Below are positions 25,418 through 35,050 of a stretch of 64,000 bases of DNA, one piece after another. Source of the DNA: an uncultured Clostridia bacterium (lineage in GTDB: Bacteria; Bacillota; Clostridia; Christensenellales; Aristaeellaceae). Location: the NCBI GenBank assembly GCA_934663595.1, contig CAKUKM010000006.1:62001-126000 (forward strand), read 5' to 3'. The notes under the pieces were generated by a model. The model made no database searches, was not told the DNA's origin, and saw nothing but the letters and a program-made list of their open reading frames with translations. The position numbers and the translations under genes are program-made. Every line of letters starts with the position of its first letter. The stretch's first letter is position 1.

Positions 25418-26338
25418 GTGAAAAAATCCTTCAAGTATTCCAGGCTGAGGGAGCAGCTGCCTCTGTTCTGTATGCTGCTGCCGGGCTTTATCGCGCTGGC
25501 GCTGTTCGTGTATGTCCCGCTGCGCGGCTGGGCGATGGCCTTCTGGAAATACACGCCGGGCAAGGGCTATTTCAGCGGCGCGTTCAAGGGGCTGGACTAT
25601 TTCAAAATGTTCTTCACCACGATGAACGATGCGGGCACGGTCGCGCTGAATACGCTGGCGATCAACTTCGTTACCATCGTCATCAATCTCACGATGGCGC
25701 TGCTGCTGGCGCTGCTTTTGAACGAAATGCGCAGCCGCCGCTGGAAAAAGGCGATGCAGACGCTGTCGTTCTTTCCATATTTTGTATCCTGGAGCATTAC
25801 CTATTCAATCTTCTATGCGTTTCTGGCCGCGGAAAACGGCGTGATCAACCAGGTGCTGGTGAGGCTCGGCGTCGTGAGCAAGGGCATCGACTTCCTGGGC
25901 AGCAAAAACTACGCATGGCAGATGATCTGGCTGAGCAATCTGTGGCACTATGTGGGCTACAACAGCATCATCTTCTTATCCGGAATTGCGAGCATCGACC
26001 CGGAAATGTACGAGGCCGCGGAGATCGACGGCGCCTCGCGCCTGGGCAGAATGTGGTATATCACGCTGCCGAACCTGACGAAGACGCTGGTGATGCTGCT
26101 GATTCTGAATTCCGGATCGGTATTCAATTCCAGCTTCGATCAATTCTACATGTTCTCTAACGTCGGCAATATGACTTCTCTGGAAGTTTTCGATATGTAT
26201 ATCTATCGCTACGGCATGAAGCAGGGCAATTTCTCGTATGCGACGGCGGTGGGCATCGTGAAAACGGCGGCCAGCATACTGATGCTGGTTACGGTCAATG
26301 CCGCCGCGAAGAAGCTCAGCGACACCTCTCTGTTCTGA
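25418..26338 (+). CDS. Carbohydrate ABC permease (LplB type), amino-sugar operon
   Basis: About 306 residues. GTG 25418 fits the AAAGGGG site best; TTG 25415 is an alternative. There are six core helices with an N-terminal helix (LPLFCMLLPGFIALALFVYV) and the EAA loop EAAEIDGASRLGRMWYITLP. It pairs with the following gene; no ATPase is encoded nearby. Confidence 0.9.
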   Translation: MKKSFKYSRLREQLPLFCMLLPGFIALALFVYVPLRGWAMAFWKYTPGKGYFSGAFKGLDYFKMFFTTMNDAGTVALNTLAINFVTIVINLTMALLLALLLNEMRSRRWKKAMQTLSFFPYFVSWSITYSIFYAFLAAENGVINQVLVRLGVVSKGIDFLGSKNYAWQMIWLSNLWHYVGYNSIIFLSGIASIDPEMYEAAEIDGASRLGRMWYITLPNLTKTLVMLLILNSGSVFNSSFDQFYMFSNVGNMTSLEVFDMYIYRYGMKQGNFSYATAVGIVKTAASILMLVTVNAAAKKLSDTSLF

Positions 26339-26353
26339 CAAGGGGGAAGCAGC

Positions 26354-27238
26354 ATGAAAAAGAGACGAATCACCGGCGAGGACATCTTCATTCAAATCTG
26401 CATACTGCTCATGGTCGCCATACTGCTGTTCACGATGGCGTATCCGTTCTATCACCTGATCTGCTATTCCATCAGCGATCCATCGAAGGTGCGCCCGGGC
26501 TTCATGCTTTTCCCGAAGGGGCTGAATCTGGACGCGTACACCTCGCTGTTTCGAAAGGGCGGGCTGCTGATGGCGGCGGGCGTGTCGGTCGCGCGCTCGA
26601 TCTGCGGGCCGATTCTGATGCTGGCGGTATCCAGCATGGCGGCGTATGTGCTGGCCAAGCGCAATCTGATCGGCCACAAATTCATCTCCAAGCTGTTTGT
26701 ATTCACGATGTACATCTCCGCGGGCATGATTCCGGTCTATCGCAATATATATGATCTGCATCTGGCGCACTCGTTCTGGGTCTATGTGCTGCCGGGCGCG
26801 ATGGACGTCTTCTCGATGGTGCTGATTCGCACGTACATCGAGGGCATTCCGGACGGGCTGGAGGAGGCCGCGCACGTGGACGGCTCCGGCTATTTCCGCA
26901 CCTATGCGCAGATCATCATGCCGATTTGCAAGCCGATTCTCGCCACCGTCGCGCTGTTTTCGATCGTCGCGCAGTGGAACGCGTATACCGACACGATGTT
27001 TTACAACGCGTCCGACCCGAATCTGCATCCGCTTTCCTATATCCTGATGCAGTATATGAAGAGCAGCCAGCTTTCGATGGAGGCGATCCGCGTGGGCGCG
27101 GGACGCGAGCAGCGCGCAAACGCGCAGATGGTCAAAATGGCCATTACGGTAATCACCATCGCCCCGATCATGTGCGTATATCCGCTGTTGCAGAAATACT
27201 TCGTAAAGGGCATCATGATCGGCGCAATCAAGGGATAA
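26354..27238 (+). CDS. Carbohydrate ABC permease (LplC type), amino-sugar operon
   Basis: A 294-residue inner-membrane permease with EAA loop EEAAHVDGSGYFRTYAQIIM and the family ending MIGAIKG. It starts 16 bases after the previous stop with AAGGGGGAAG upstream. It forms the translocation pore with the LplB-type partner. Confidence 0.92.
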   Translation: MKKRRITGEDIFIQICILLMVAILLFTMAYPFYHLICYSISDPSKVRPGFMLFPKGLNLDAYTSLFRKGGLLMAAGVSVARSICGPILMLAVSSMAAYVLAKRNLIGHKFISKLFVFTMYISAGMIPVYRNIYDLHLAHSFWVYVLPGAMDVFSMVLIRTYIEGIPDGLEEAAHVDGSGYFRTYAQIIMPICKPILATVALFSIVAQWNAYTDTMFYNASDPNLHPLSYILMQYMKSSQLSMEAIRVGAGREQRANAQMVKMAITVITIAPIMCVYPLLQKYFVKGIMIGAIKG

Positions 27239-27255
27239 ATCGGAGGGAAAATGCA

Positions 27256-28521
27256 ATGAATCAGAAAATCAAAATCGGCGTATTCGGCGGCGGGCGCGGG
27301 GCGGCGCTGATTCAGGTGCTTCTGCATCACCCGAGCGCGGAGCTGGTCGCGGTCTGCGACAAATACGAGCCGCTGCTTAAAAAGGCGCGCGAAACGGCCG
27401 ATGCGCTGAACACCCACGTGCATCTGTATCCGGATTTCGAGGATTTCCTTCGCCATCCGGGCATGGACGCGGTGGTGCTGGCCAATTACGCGACCGAGCA
27501 CGCGACCTACGCCATTCGCTGCATGGAGGCCGGAAAGCACGTGCTGAGCGAATGCCTGCCCTGTGAAACGATGCAGCAGGCGGTCGAGCTGATCGAATGC
27601 GTGGAAAAGACCGGCCGGGTCTACGCGTTTGCCGAAAACTGCTGCTATATGCCGCACACATTTGAATTCTGGCGGCGCTATCAGGACGGCGAAATCGGCG
27701 AGGTGGCCTATGCCGAGGGCGAATACATTCACGATTGCTCGCCCATCTGGCCGCAGATTACCTATGGCGACCGCAATCACTGGCGCAACCGGATGCACGC
27801 GAATTTCTATTGCACGCACTCCATCGGCCCGCTGCTGACGATCACCGGCCTGCGGCCCGTTCAGGTCGTCGGGTTTGAAAACGTTCCGCCGAAATACATG
27901 ATGGAGCTGGGCTCGATCCGCGGCGCGGGGCTGGAGATTATCACCATGGAAAACGGCGCGATCTTTAAGAGCCTCCACGGCGATCTGAAGCGCGAACCCT
28001 GCGGCTGGAACTTCACGCTGTACGGCTCGAAGGGCATGATGGAGAGCGGCCGGCTTCCGGAGAATAAGAATTCAAACGTCTATCGCGAGGGCGAAAAGAC
28101 CGGCGCGGGCGAATGGGAGCGCTTCGACGCGAAGACGCAGATCGCCTCCGAGGCGCGCGCTCTCTGCAAGTCCGAGGCGCACGAGGGCGCGGATTTTTAC
28201 GCGGTGCACTTCTTTATTGAAAAGATTCTCGGCAATCCCGATGGGAGGTATTCGATCGACGTTTACACCGCGGTCGATATGGGCATTTGCGGCCTGCTGG
28301 CCTATCGCTCCGCGCTCAACGGCAATCAGCCGGTGCGCGTTCCGAATCTGCGCAACCGCGGCGAGCGCGACGCTTACCGCAGCGATCGCGCGTGCACGAC
28401 CCCCGAGGTCGCCGGCGATCAGCTGCTGCCGGTCACTTCGCATCCGGAGGCGCTGCATGAAATTCCGGACGCGGTCTATGCGCGCGTAAAGCGCATGTGG
28501 GAAGAGGGAGAGCAGGCGTGA
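27256..28521 (+). CDS. Gfo/Idh/MocA family oxidoreductase
   Basis: A 421-residue protein with an N-terminal Rossmann domain (KIGVFGGGRGAALIQ, then AVVLANYATEH and KHVLSECLPC). The C-terminal domain carries EGEYIHDCSPIW and NFYCTHSIGPLL. The two His-containing segments and the overall length resemble NAD-dependent glycosidases of this fold (GH109-like), which oxidise C3 transiently to cleave a glycosidic bond. A simple sugar dehydrogenase is the alternative. ATG 27256 follows GGAGGG. The gene overlaps nagA by four bases, tying it to amino-sugar breakdown after uptake. Confidence 0.85.
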   Translation: MNQKIKIGVFGGGRGAALIQVLLHHPSAELVAVCDKYEPLLKKARETADALNTHVHLYPDFEDFLRHPGMDAVVLANYATEHATYAIRCMEAGKHVLSECLPCETMQQAVELIECVEKTGRVYAFAENCCYMPHTFEFWRRYQDGEIGEVAYAEGEYIHDCSPIWPQITYGDRNHWRNRMHANFYCTHSIGPLLTITGLRPVQVVGFENVPPKYMMELGSIRGAGLEIITMENGAIFKSLHGDLKREPCGWNFTLYGSKGMMESGRLPENKNSNVYREGEKTGAGEWERFDAKTQIASEARALCKSEAHEGADFYAVHFFIEKILGNPDGRYSIDVYTAVDMGICGLLAYRSALNGNQPVRVPNLRNRGERDAYRSDRACTTPEVAGDQLLPVTSHPEALHEIPDAVYARVKRMWEEGEQA

Positions 28522-29672
28522 ACGCAATTGTCAATACCAAACTGATTCTGGAGGACGGCATTATTTTTAACGGCGCGCTGACGCACGAAAACGGCCGCAT
28601 CGTCGCGCTCGGCGAGGCGAAGGACGTGGCCATTCCGGAGGGCTGCGCCGTTACCGACGCGCACGGGCTTTACACCGCGCCGGGGCTGGTCGATATTCAC
28701 AATCACGGCTCCGAAACGCAGCTGTTTGCGCGCGAGCCGGAGGAATGCGCGCGGCATTTCCTGCGCCACGGCGAAACGACCGTTCTGCCCGCGCTGTATT
28801 GCAATCTCACGCTCGAGGAAATGCTCGCCGGCGCGGAGCGCATCCGAAACGCCTCGCAAACCGGCGCGGGCCGCATCCTGAAGGGCCTGTATATGGAGGG
28901 CCCGTACATGGGCGGCTTCGGCAGCAATCAGAAATACCTTCTCTGGGGCGGCGAAATTGCGCGCGAGGAATATCTTCCGCTCGTAAACGCCGTAAAGGGC
29001 TTTGCGCGAATCTGGGCGATCGATCCCGCGCGCCCGGGAATCGAGGGCTTTATGCGCGATGTGCGCGCCTCCGATCCCGCGGCGATTTTCGCCATGGGCC
29101 ATTCGCACGCGACCGCCGCGGACTGCCGCAGGGTAAAAAAATACGGGCTGCGCCTGCAGACGCACCACGGCGATTCCGGCAAGGCGCCCGGCCGCGCGCA
29201 GGGCACGATCGGCGCGGGCTGCGATGAATTCACGCTGTATGATCCGGACATCTATGCCGAATTGATCTGCGACTACAACGGCGTGCACGTCTGCCCGGAC
29301 ATGATCAAAATGGTGGTTCGCGCCAAGGGCGTGGAGCGCATGATTCTGATTACGGATTCCATGCCGCTATCCGCCGATTCCGCGAACATGCCCGCCGACG
29401 GCGTGGCCTACGGCCCGGATCTGAATTACGATTACGAGGGCCATCTCGCGGGCAGCCACCTCACGCTGGACGACGCATGCCGAAACCTGATGCGCCATAC
29501 CGGCTACGGCCTCTGCCACGCCATCCGCATGGCCGCGCTGAATCCCGCGCGCCTTCTGGGCATGGACGACGAAATCGGCAGTCTCGAGCCCGGCAAGCGC
29601 GCGGATCTGATCCTGATCGACGACGAGGTGCGCGTAAAGCAGGTCGTCCTCGGAGGCGAAACCGCATTTTGA
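28518..29672 (+). CDS. nagA: N-acetylglucosamine-6-phosphate deacetylase
   Basis: A 384-residue amidohydrolase-fold enzyme that removes acetate from N-acetylglucosamine 6-phosphate. Visible motifs are the metal-binding HNH in VDIHNHG, Glu in YMEGPYMGG, HSH in FAMGHSHAT, THHGDSG and catalytic Asp in LITDSMPLS. The C-terminus LEPGKRADLILIDDE is typical. GTG 28518 overlaps the preceding stop (GTGA). No GlcNAc kinase is present in the operon, so the phosphate must come from elsewhere or the substrate may differ. A strong terminator follows. Confidence 0.88.
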   Translation: MNAIVNTKLILEDGIIFNGALTHENGRIVALGEAKDVAIPEGCAVTDAHGLYTAPGLVDIHNHGSETQLFAREPEECARHFLRHGETTVLPALYCNLTLEEMLAGAERIRNASQTGAGRILKGLYMEGPYMGGFGSNQKYLLWGGEIAREEYLPLVNAVKGFARIWAIDPARPGIEGFMRDVRASDPAAIFAMGHSHATAADCRRVKKYGLRLQTHHGDSGKAPGRAQGTIGAGCDEFTLYDPDIYAELICDYNGVHVCPDMIKMVVRAKGVERMILITDSMPLSADSANMPADGVAYGPDLNYDYEGHLAGSHLTLDDACRNLMRHTGYGLCHAIRMAALNPARLLGMDDEIGSLEPGKRADLILIDDEVRVKQVVLGGETAF

Positions 29673-29689
29673 CCCCTTCCAAACGGGAA

Positions 29690-29730
29690 ATCGCGCGCCG
29701 GAGTTTTCTTCCGGCGCGCGATGTTTTTTT
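29690..29730 (+). terminator. Terminator of the amino-sugar operon
   Basis: A 13-bp perfect stem ATCGCGCGCCGGA with a 7-base loop and seven T residues after it. On the minus strand no T-run follows, so it acts on the plus-strand operon. Confidence 0.9.
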
Positions 29731-29732
29731 AT

Positions 29733-30689
29733 TTACAGCTCGCACACGTTCTGCGGCGCGCCGTCGAGATAGGCAATCAGATTCTTGAACACGATTTCCG
29801 CGCGGCGGATCATCGATTCCTCGGACAGGAACGCCACATGCGGCGTAAGCAGCGTGTTTTTCGCGTGGAGCAGCGGCTCGTCCTGCGGAATCGGCGGTTC
29901 GACGTTGAACACGTCGATTCCCGCGCCGGCGATGCGGCCGGCGTTCAGCGCGTCCGCGAGCGCCGCGGAATCCACGATCGGCCCGCGCGCGCAGTTGATC
30001 AGTATCGCCGTGGGCTTCATCCGGTCGATTTGCGCTTTGCCGATCATGCCGCGCGTGGACGCGTTGTTCGGCACGTGCAGCGAAACGATATCGCTCCTGC
30101 GCATCAGCTCGTCCAGCTCGACATATTCAATTCCCAGCGCCTCGGCCTCCGGCCTGCGCGTGCGCGACGCGGCGATCACCTTCGCGCCGAACGCCTGAAA
30201 CAGCTTCGCGGCGATCATGCCGATGCGGCCGGTTCCGACGATGCCCACCGTGCGCCCGCCGATTTCGCGGCCCATCAGTCCCGCGGAGGTTTTGCCCTCG
30301 CGCACCGCGCGGTCTGCGGGAATGACATGCCGCAGAAGGCCGATCGCCATGCCGACCGCCAGCTCCGCGACGGTCTGATTGGAATAATTCGCGGCGTTCA
30401 GCACCGTAACGCCGCGCTCGCGGCACGCCTCCAGCCCCACATGGTCGATTCCGGTAAACGCCACGTCCAGCACCTTCAGCTTTTCCGCGGCGCGCACGAC
30501 CTCGTTCGGATAGGGATTGTTTGCGATCATCACGATTTCGCTGTCCGCGCTGCGGCGCTTGAGTTCCTCGATATCCGTGGTTTTGGCGTCGTAATAGACG
30601 AACTCATGGCCTCTTTCGATCAGCGGCGCGGCCAGCGCGTCGATCGTCTCGCGGCTCACGCCGATCGGCTCCAGCAAACTGATTTTCAT
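29733..30689 (-). CDS. D-isomer-specific 2-hydroxyacid dehydrogenase
   Basis: A 318-residue NAD(P)-dependent enzyme that reduces or oxidises a 2-hydroxy/2-keto acid. The Rossmann loop is VGIVGTGRIGMIAAKLF. The catalytic triad is visible as Arg in INCARGPIVD, Glu in IDVFNVEPP and His in LLTPHVAF. ATG 30689 was chosen for the GGATGAGG site. It is the last gene of the second sugar operon, downstream of an enolase-superfamily dehydratase whose product would be a 2-keto acid, so the two steps fit together. Confidence 0.9.
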   Translation of the reverse strand: MKISLLEPIGVSRETIDALAAPLIERGHEFVYYDAKTTDIEELKRRSADSEIVMIANNPYPNEVVRAAEKLKVLDVAFTGIDHVGLEACRERGVTVLNAANYSNQTVAELAVGMAIGLLRHVIPADRAVREGKTSAGLMGREIGGRTVGIVGTGRIGMIAAKLFQAFGAKVIAASRTRRPEAEALGIEYVELDELMRRSDIVSLHVPNNASTRGMIGKAQIDRMKPTAILINCARGPIVDSAALADALNAGRIAGAGIDVFNVEPPIPQDEPLLHAKNTLLTPHVAFLSEESMIRRAEIVFKNLIAYLDGAPQNVCEL

Positions 30690-30709
30690 GTTCCTCATCC
30701 TTTCATGCA

Positions 30710-31807
30710 TCAATCGATGCGGTATTTGCGAATGTACTCCGGCTCAATATCGGTTCCCATTCCCGGCGCCTCCGGAATATACAAGCACCCGTCCCTCAGC
30801 TTCATGGGGTGCACATAGAATCCCTCGTCGCCCTTCAGGCTGCCACTTTCGATGTAAATCGCACTCTCGAGCGCGCACAGCACGTTGACATTGCCCGGGC
30901 CGCCGCCATGGCTCGCCAGGCGCAGACCGGTTACGTCGCACATCGTTCCGATGTCCAGCCATTCGGTCACGCCGCCGGCGCGGCGATTGTCGGGCTGAAT
31001 GATATCGGCGCAGCCCGCCTTGATGATATCATAAAACTGATGCCGCGTAAAGTAGTTCTCGCCGACGGCGATTGCGATGTCCAGCTGCTGCGCGAGGCGA
31101 ATGTGCGAATCGCGCTGATACGGCTGAATCGGTTCCTCGAACCAGAACACGCCGAGCTTTTCATAGGCGCGGCCGCGCCGCAGCGCCTCCGCCTCGTCAA
31201 AGATGCAGTTCGCGTCCACCATGATGCGGAAGTCCTCGCCCAATTCCGAACGGATGGCCTGAATGCGCTTTACATCCTCGCTCAGCGCGTCGCGGCCGAC
31301 CTTCAGCTTCACCGCCGTAAAACCTTCCTCCGCCGCGTCCGTGCACTGGCGAATGAATTCCTGCATGCCGCCATCGAAATACCAGCCGACCATCGCATAC
31401 GCGGGAATCGCCGGACGGCGCGTGCCCAGAAGGTCGGCCACCGGCACGTTCGCCGCCTTGCCCTTGATGTCCCACAGCGCATTGTCCACCGCCGCGATCG
31501 CAAAATTTGCCACGCCCAGCGTCCCATAATACTCCGTTGCGACGTACATCTCCTTGCGCAGCGCGCGCACATGGTGCGGGTTTCTTCCTATTAATATGGG
31601 GGCGAGCTCGCGATCGATAATCAGCTTCACCGTGGCCATTCCGGAATCGATTCGGCCGAAATAGGTCAGCGCCGAACCGACAATGCCGTCGTCGGTATAG
31701 ATCCGCGTAAGCAGATGTCCGCCCACATCATAGGTGTGCAGCGAATCGGATACCGGATTTTCCACCCGTTTTTTTAGAATAATCGTTTCCACCCGGTCGA
31801 TAATCAT
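30710..31807 (-). CDS. Mandelate racemase/muconate lactonizing-type enzyme
   Basis: A 365-residue enolase-superfamily enzyme. KxK is visible in AVKLKVG. The three metal ligands are Asp in MVDANC, Glu in FWFEEPI and Glu in AVGENY. The Asp-His pair is in QPDNRRAGG and SHGGGPG. This is the mandelate-racemase layout used by acid-sugar dehydratases, so dehydration of an aldonate or uronate is likely; racemisation is possible. It sits between an FAD oxidoreductase and a 2-hydroxyacid dehydrogenase, 14 bases from the former. Confidence 0.9.
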   Translation of the reverse strand: MIIDRVETIILKKRVENPVSDSLHTYDVGGHLLTRIYTDDGIVGSALTYFGRIDSGMATVKLIIDRELAPILIGRNPHHVRALRKEMYVATEYYGTLGVANFAIAAVDNALWDIKGKAANVPVADLLGTRRPAIPAYAMVGWYFDGGMQEFIRQCTDAAEEGFTAVKLKVGRDALSEDVKRIQAIRSELGEDFRIMVDANCIFDEAEALRRGRAYEKLGVFWFEEPIQPYQRDSHIRLAQQLDIAIAVGENYFTRHQFYDIIKAGCADIIQPDNRRAGGVTEWLDIGTMCDVTGLRLASHGGGPGNVNVLCALESAIYIESGSLKGDEGFYVHPMKLRDGCLYIPEAPGMGTDIEPEYIRKYRID

Positions 31808-31821
31808 ATGCCTTCCCCCTT

Positions 31822-33144
31822 TTATAGCTTAACGCCCATGCCCCTCAAAAAGGCCTGAACGCTTGCAACATCCACCTCTCGCGGCGTCACGCCCTGCGCA
31901 ACGGAAAGCGCCGCGGCCACGCCGGCCGCCTGGCCCATACCCATGCATTCGCCCATTCCGCGGCCCGACGCGAAGCCCAAATGCGTGGCCGACGCACATC
32001 TTCCGGCCACCAGCAGGCCGTCCACGCCCTTCGGAAGCAGGCAGCGATATGGATATGCATGGCCCGAAACCATCTGCGCGGTATAATAGCCCACCGCATC
32101 GATGAATCCATATCGGCGCGATACGATATCCTCGAATTCCGGCGCGTTCAGCGCGTCTTCATGCGTAATCAGATATTCGCCCACGATTCTGCGCGTATCG
32201 CGAATCGCCGCCTGATAGCCCGCGCGCACCAGATGGCAATCCTCCAGCCCGGGCATGGCCATTGCGCGCGCGAAATTCGCAAAATCCACCGCCGCGCGAA
32301 CGCCCATTCGCTCCGCAATCGTGCGATCGCCGGGATTCGTCATATCCAGCTTTTCCCAGCCGGGCAGGCCGCCGTTATTTACATTCACCACGCCGGGCAG
32401 CGACGTTTCATCGAAATCGTACCACCGGCAAACCAGATACCCCTTCTCCGCCGCGCGATCGAGCATTTGCTGATACGCCTCGGCTTGGCCGAGCTTGAAC
32501 GCGTAAAACCGGTCGATATCCACGTTTGAAAGCGTAAACAGCATTGCTGGCGGCAGGAAAATGCCGTCCGTTTCGCGCCCCTTTTGCATTTCAACGCCCG
32601 CATATGCCGCAACGTCGCCATCGCCGGTACAGTCGATCACGCATTTCGCCCGGAAGCGCTCGGTTCCGTCCTTCGTGGAGACCACTACGCCGCAAATCCG
32701 ATTTCCCTCTTTGATTGCGCCGACTACAGGGCTGAACAGCCGATATTTGCAGCCGCTCTCCTCCAGAAGATCCAGGCACGCCATGCGCAGGTATTCGGGA
32801 TGAATCTGCAGTCCGCCGCGAATGTCGGTCGCCGGATGGCGGCGCACGGAATAGGCCTCGCCGCCATACCTGCGCACCGCATCGACGAATTTGTCGTGCA
32901 CGCCGCCGCGCCTGCCGCCCTCGGGCGTTACGCCATCCAGCAGGATTCGATTGACCGGCATCCACATTGCCGCTGCGGCGACGCCGCCCATGCAGCCCGC
33001 GGCCTCCAGCAGCAGCGTTTTCGCCCCGGCCATTCGCGCCGCCACCGCGGCGCCGACGCCCGCCGGGCCGCCGCCACAGACGATGACGTCGAACGCTTCC
33101 TGCGCCTTGGGAAGAAATGCCGCGCATTTGCATTGATCTCGCAT
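31822..33144 (-). CDS. FAD-dependent oxidoreductase (FAD_oxidored type), second copy
   Basis: A 440-residue flavoprotein with a clear GxGxxG loop (DVIVCGGGPAGVGAAVAAR), LLLEAAGCMGG and VIDCTGDGDVAAYAG. The C-terminal FAD-binding block includes LLVAGRCASATHLG. It is a diverged relative of the enzyme at 13525-14865, and both are linked to carbohydrate transporters. Within this operon it could oxidise the imported sugar to the acid or lactone that feeds the dehydratase. That order is inference. Confidence 0.87.
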   Translation of the reverse strand: MRDQCKCAAFLPKAQEAFDVIVCGGGPAGVGAAVAARMAGAKTLLLEAAGCMGGVAAAAMWMPVNRILLDGVTPEGGRRGGVHDKFVDAVRRYGGEAYSVRRHPATDIRGGLQIHPEYLRMACLDLLEESGCKYRLFSPVVGAIKEGNRICGVVVSTKDGTERFRAKCVIDCTGDGDVAAYAGVEMQKGRETDGIFLPPAMLFTLSNVDIDRFYAFKLGQAEAYQQMLDRAAEKGYLVCRWYDFDETSLPGVVNVNNGGLPGWEKLDMTNPGDRTIAERMGVRAAVDFANFARAMAMPGLEDCHLVRAGYQAAIRDTRRIVGEYLITHEDALNAPEFEDIVSRRYGFIDAVGYYTAQMVSGHAYPYRCLLPKGVDGLLVAGRCASATHLGFASGRGMGECMGMGQAAGVAAALSVAQGVTPREVDVASVQAFLRGMGVKL

Positions 33145-33158
33145 TTACATCCCTCCGA

Positions 33159-34034
33159 TCAGCCCTTGACCGCGCCGCCGGTCAATCCGCTCACGAAATA
33201 GCGCTGGAATACGAAGAACAGCACGATGATCGGAACGGTCGTGACCGAGCAGGCCGCCATCAGCTGGCCGTATTCCGTCGAGCTCTCCGACGCGTATTCC
33301 TGCAATCCGGTTGCATAGGTGCGCGTGGCCGAATCGGTCAGCACGCCCGAGAACATGACGTTGTTCCACGCCAGCAGGAACACGAACAGCGCCGTCGCCA
33401 CGATTCCCGGAACCACAAGCGGCAGAATCACGCGGAGCATCGCCTTGAACTGCGTGCAGCCGTCCACCTTCGCCGCCTCCTCCAGATCGATCGGAATGCT
33501 GTCGAAATAGCTCTTCAGCATCCAGATGGAATAGGGAATGCCGAACGTCGCAAACGCGATCACCAGGCCATGGTAGGTCTTCGTCATCGGAATTCCAGTC
33601 AGCTTCGTGATATTGACATAGATCAGATACAGCGGCAGCAGCATGGTAATGCCTGGAAACAGCTGCGTCGCCAGTGTGGAAAGCGTGAACAGCTTTTTGC
33701 CGCGAAAGTGGAACCGGCTCAGCCCGTAGGCCGCGGGCGTCGACAGGCACAGCGACGCGGCCACCGTAATCACGCACACAATCATGCTGTTTTTGATATA
33801 CTTCATCAGCGGAATTGCTTCCCAGATGCGCACGTAATTGCGCGTAATCGGGTTTTCCGGCCAAAGCGGCGTATTGATGCCCATGATTGAGTACTTATCC
33901 GTAAACGATATCGAAATCATGATAAAAATCGGAAACAGCGCAAAAATCAGGTAGCCCATAATCGCCAGCGCGCGCAGGACTCCGCCCAGAGTCAGCCATT
34001 TGCGCCGATGCCGGATCATCGGTCGATTCTGCAT
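33159..34034 (-). CDS. Carbohydrate ABC permease (MalG/UgpE type)
   Basis: A 291-residue permease with six helices and EAA loop EEAAKVDGCTQFKAMLRVIL, ending LTGGAVKG. ATG 34034 has GGAAAGGAG upstream; the ATG at 34064 does not. It is the CUT1 inner partner of the next upstream gene. Confidence 0.92.
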   Translation of the reverse strand: MQNRPMIRHRRKWLTLGGVLRALAIMGYLIFALFPIFIMISISFTDKYSIMGINTPLWPENPITRNYVRIWEAIPLMKYIKNSMIVCVITVAASLCLSTPAAYGLSRFHFRGKKLFTLSTLATQLFPGITMLLPLYLIYVNITKLTGIPMTKTYHGLVIAFATFGIPYSIWMLKSYFDSIPIDLEEAAKVDGCTQFKAMLRVILPLVVPGIVATALFVFLLAWNNVMFSGVLTDSATRTYATGLQEYASESSTEYGQLMAACSVTTVPIIVLFFVFQRYFVSGLTGGAVKG

Positions 34035-34067
34035 AGTATCGCTTCTCCTTTCCATTTTAACCACCGG

Positions 34068-34967
34068 TCACAGGCCCTCCCGCTTCGTGGTTGCGCGAAT
34101 ATAGATTCCTGCAAACACCATCATGATCGCGAGCACCACCGTGGACATCGCCGCGCCTGCGCCCAGATCCCATGTCTGGAACGATGTCTGATAGATCAAT
34201 ACGGAAATCAGATTCGCCTTGCCCGAAGGAACGCTGCGACCGTACATGACATAGGGCAGCGTGAATTCACCGCTGCCGCGGATAAACGTCAGCAGAATCA
34301 GAATCACGGAAATATTCTTGATTCCCGGGAGCGTGATATACCAGAATCGCTGAAACGCATTGCCGCCGTCGATCTTGCAGGCCTCGTACTGCTCCAGCGG
34401 AATCGTCTGCAATCCGGCCAGGATCGACAGCATTGCAAACGGCAGCGACGACCACAGATGCGCCACGATCAGCGCGCCCAGCGCGTATTTGTCCGAAAGC
34501 CACATGACGTTCGTCTCGATCAGATGCAGCGCGCGCAGCACCTTGTTGATGATGCCGTAATCGCTCATATACATCAGTCGCCAGATGAACGCGGCCACCA
34601 CATTCGGCACAATCCACGGCACCAGCAGAAGCGCGCGCACAATTCCGCGCCCCTTGAACCGCTGATTCATCAGCAGCGCCTGCCCCAGTCCCAGAAGATA
34701 GCCCAATATCGAACAGATCAGCGTGTATTCGATCGTTCCCAGCAGTGAGGTCGCAAACTGATTGCCCGCCGTCGTTCCGGCCTTGAAGATATTCAGGAAG
34801 TTTTTCAGCCCCACGAAGTTCACCTTGCTGAGCTCGCGCAGATTGGTTACTCCCAAATCCGTAAACGACATGCCGATCGAAAAGAAGCCCGGCAGAAACT
34901 GCACAAGCAGCATCGCGATCAGCGCCGGCACAATCCATGCAACCGCCCGGTTGTTCGTCCTGTTCAC
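34068..34967 (-). CDS. Carbohydrate ABC permease (MalF/UgpA type)
   Basis: About 299 residues. GTG 34967 sits 8 bases after AAGGGG; longer readings lack a proper site. There are six helices and the EAA loop EACKIDGGNAFQRFWYITLP. It pairs with the MalG-type permease downstream and with the binding protein upstream. Confidence 0.9.
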   Translation of the reverse strand: MNRTNNRAVAWIVPALIAMLLVQFLPGFFSIGMSFTDLGVTNLRELSKVNFVGLKNFLNIFKAGTTAGNQFATSLLGTIEYTLICSILGYLLGLGQALLMNQRFKGRGIVRALLLVPWIVPNVVAAFIWRLMYMSDYGIINKVLRALHLIETNVMWLSDKYALGALIVAHLWSSLPFAMLSILAGLQTIPLEQYEACKIDGGNAFQRFWYITLPGIKNISVILILLTFIRGSGEFTLPYVMYGRSVPSGKANLISVLIYQTSFQTWDLGAGAAMSTVVLAIMMVFAGIYIRATTKREGL

Positions 34968-35050
34968 ATCCTTCACCCCTTGATTCAATATCAAAGGCGA
35001 GCGCCGCCGCTTTCCTGCTGCGTCGGCGCCCGCCTGAATCAACCTTGGCG

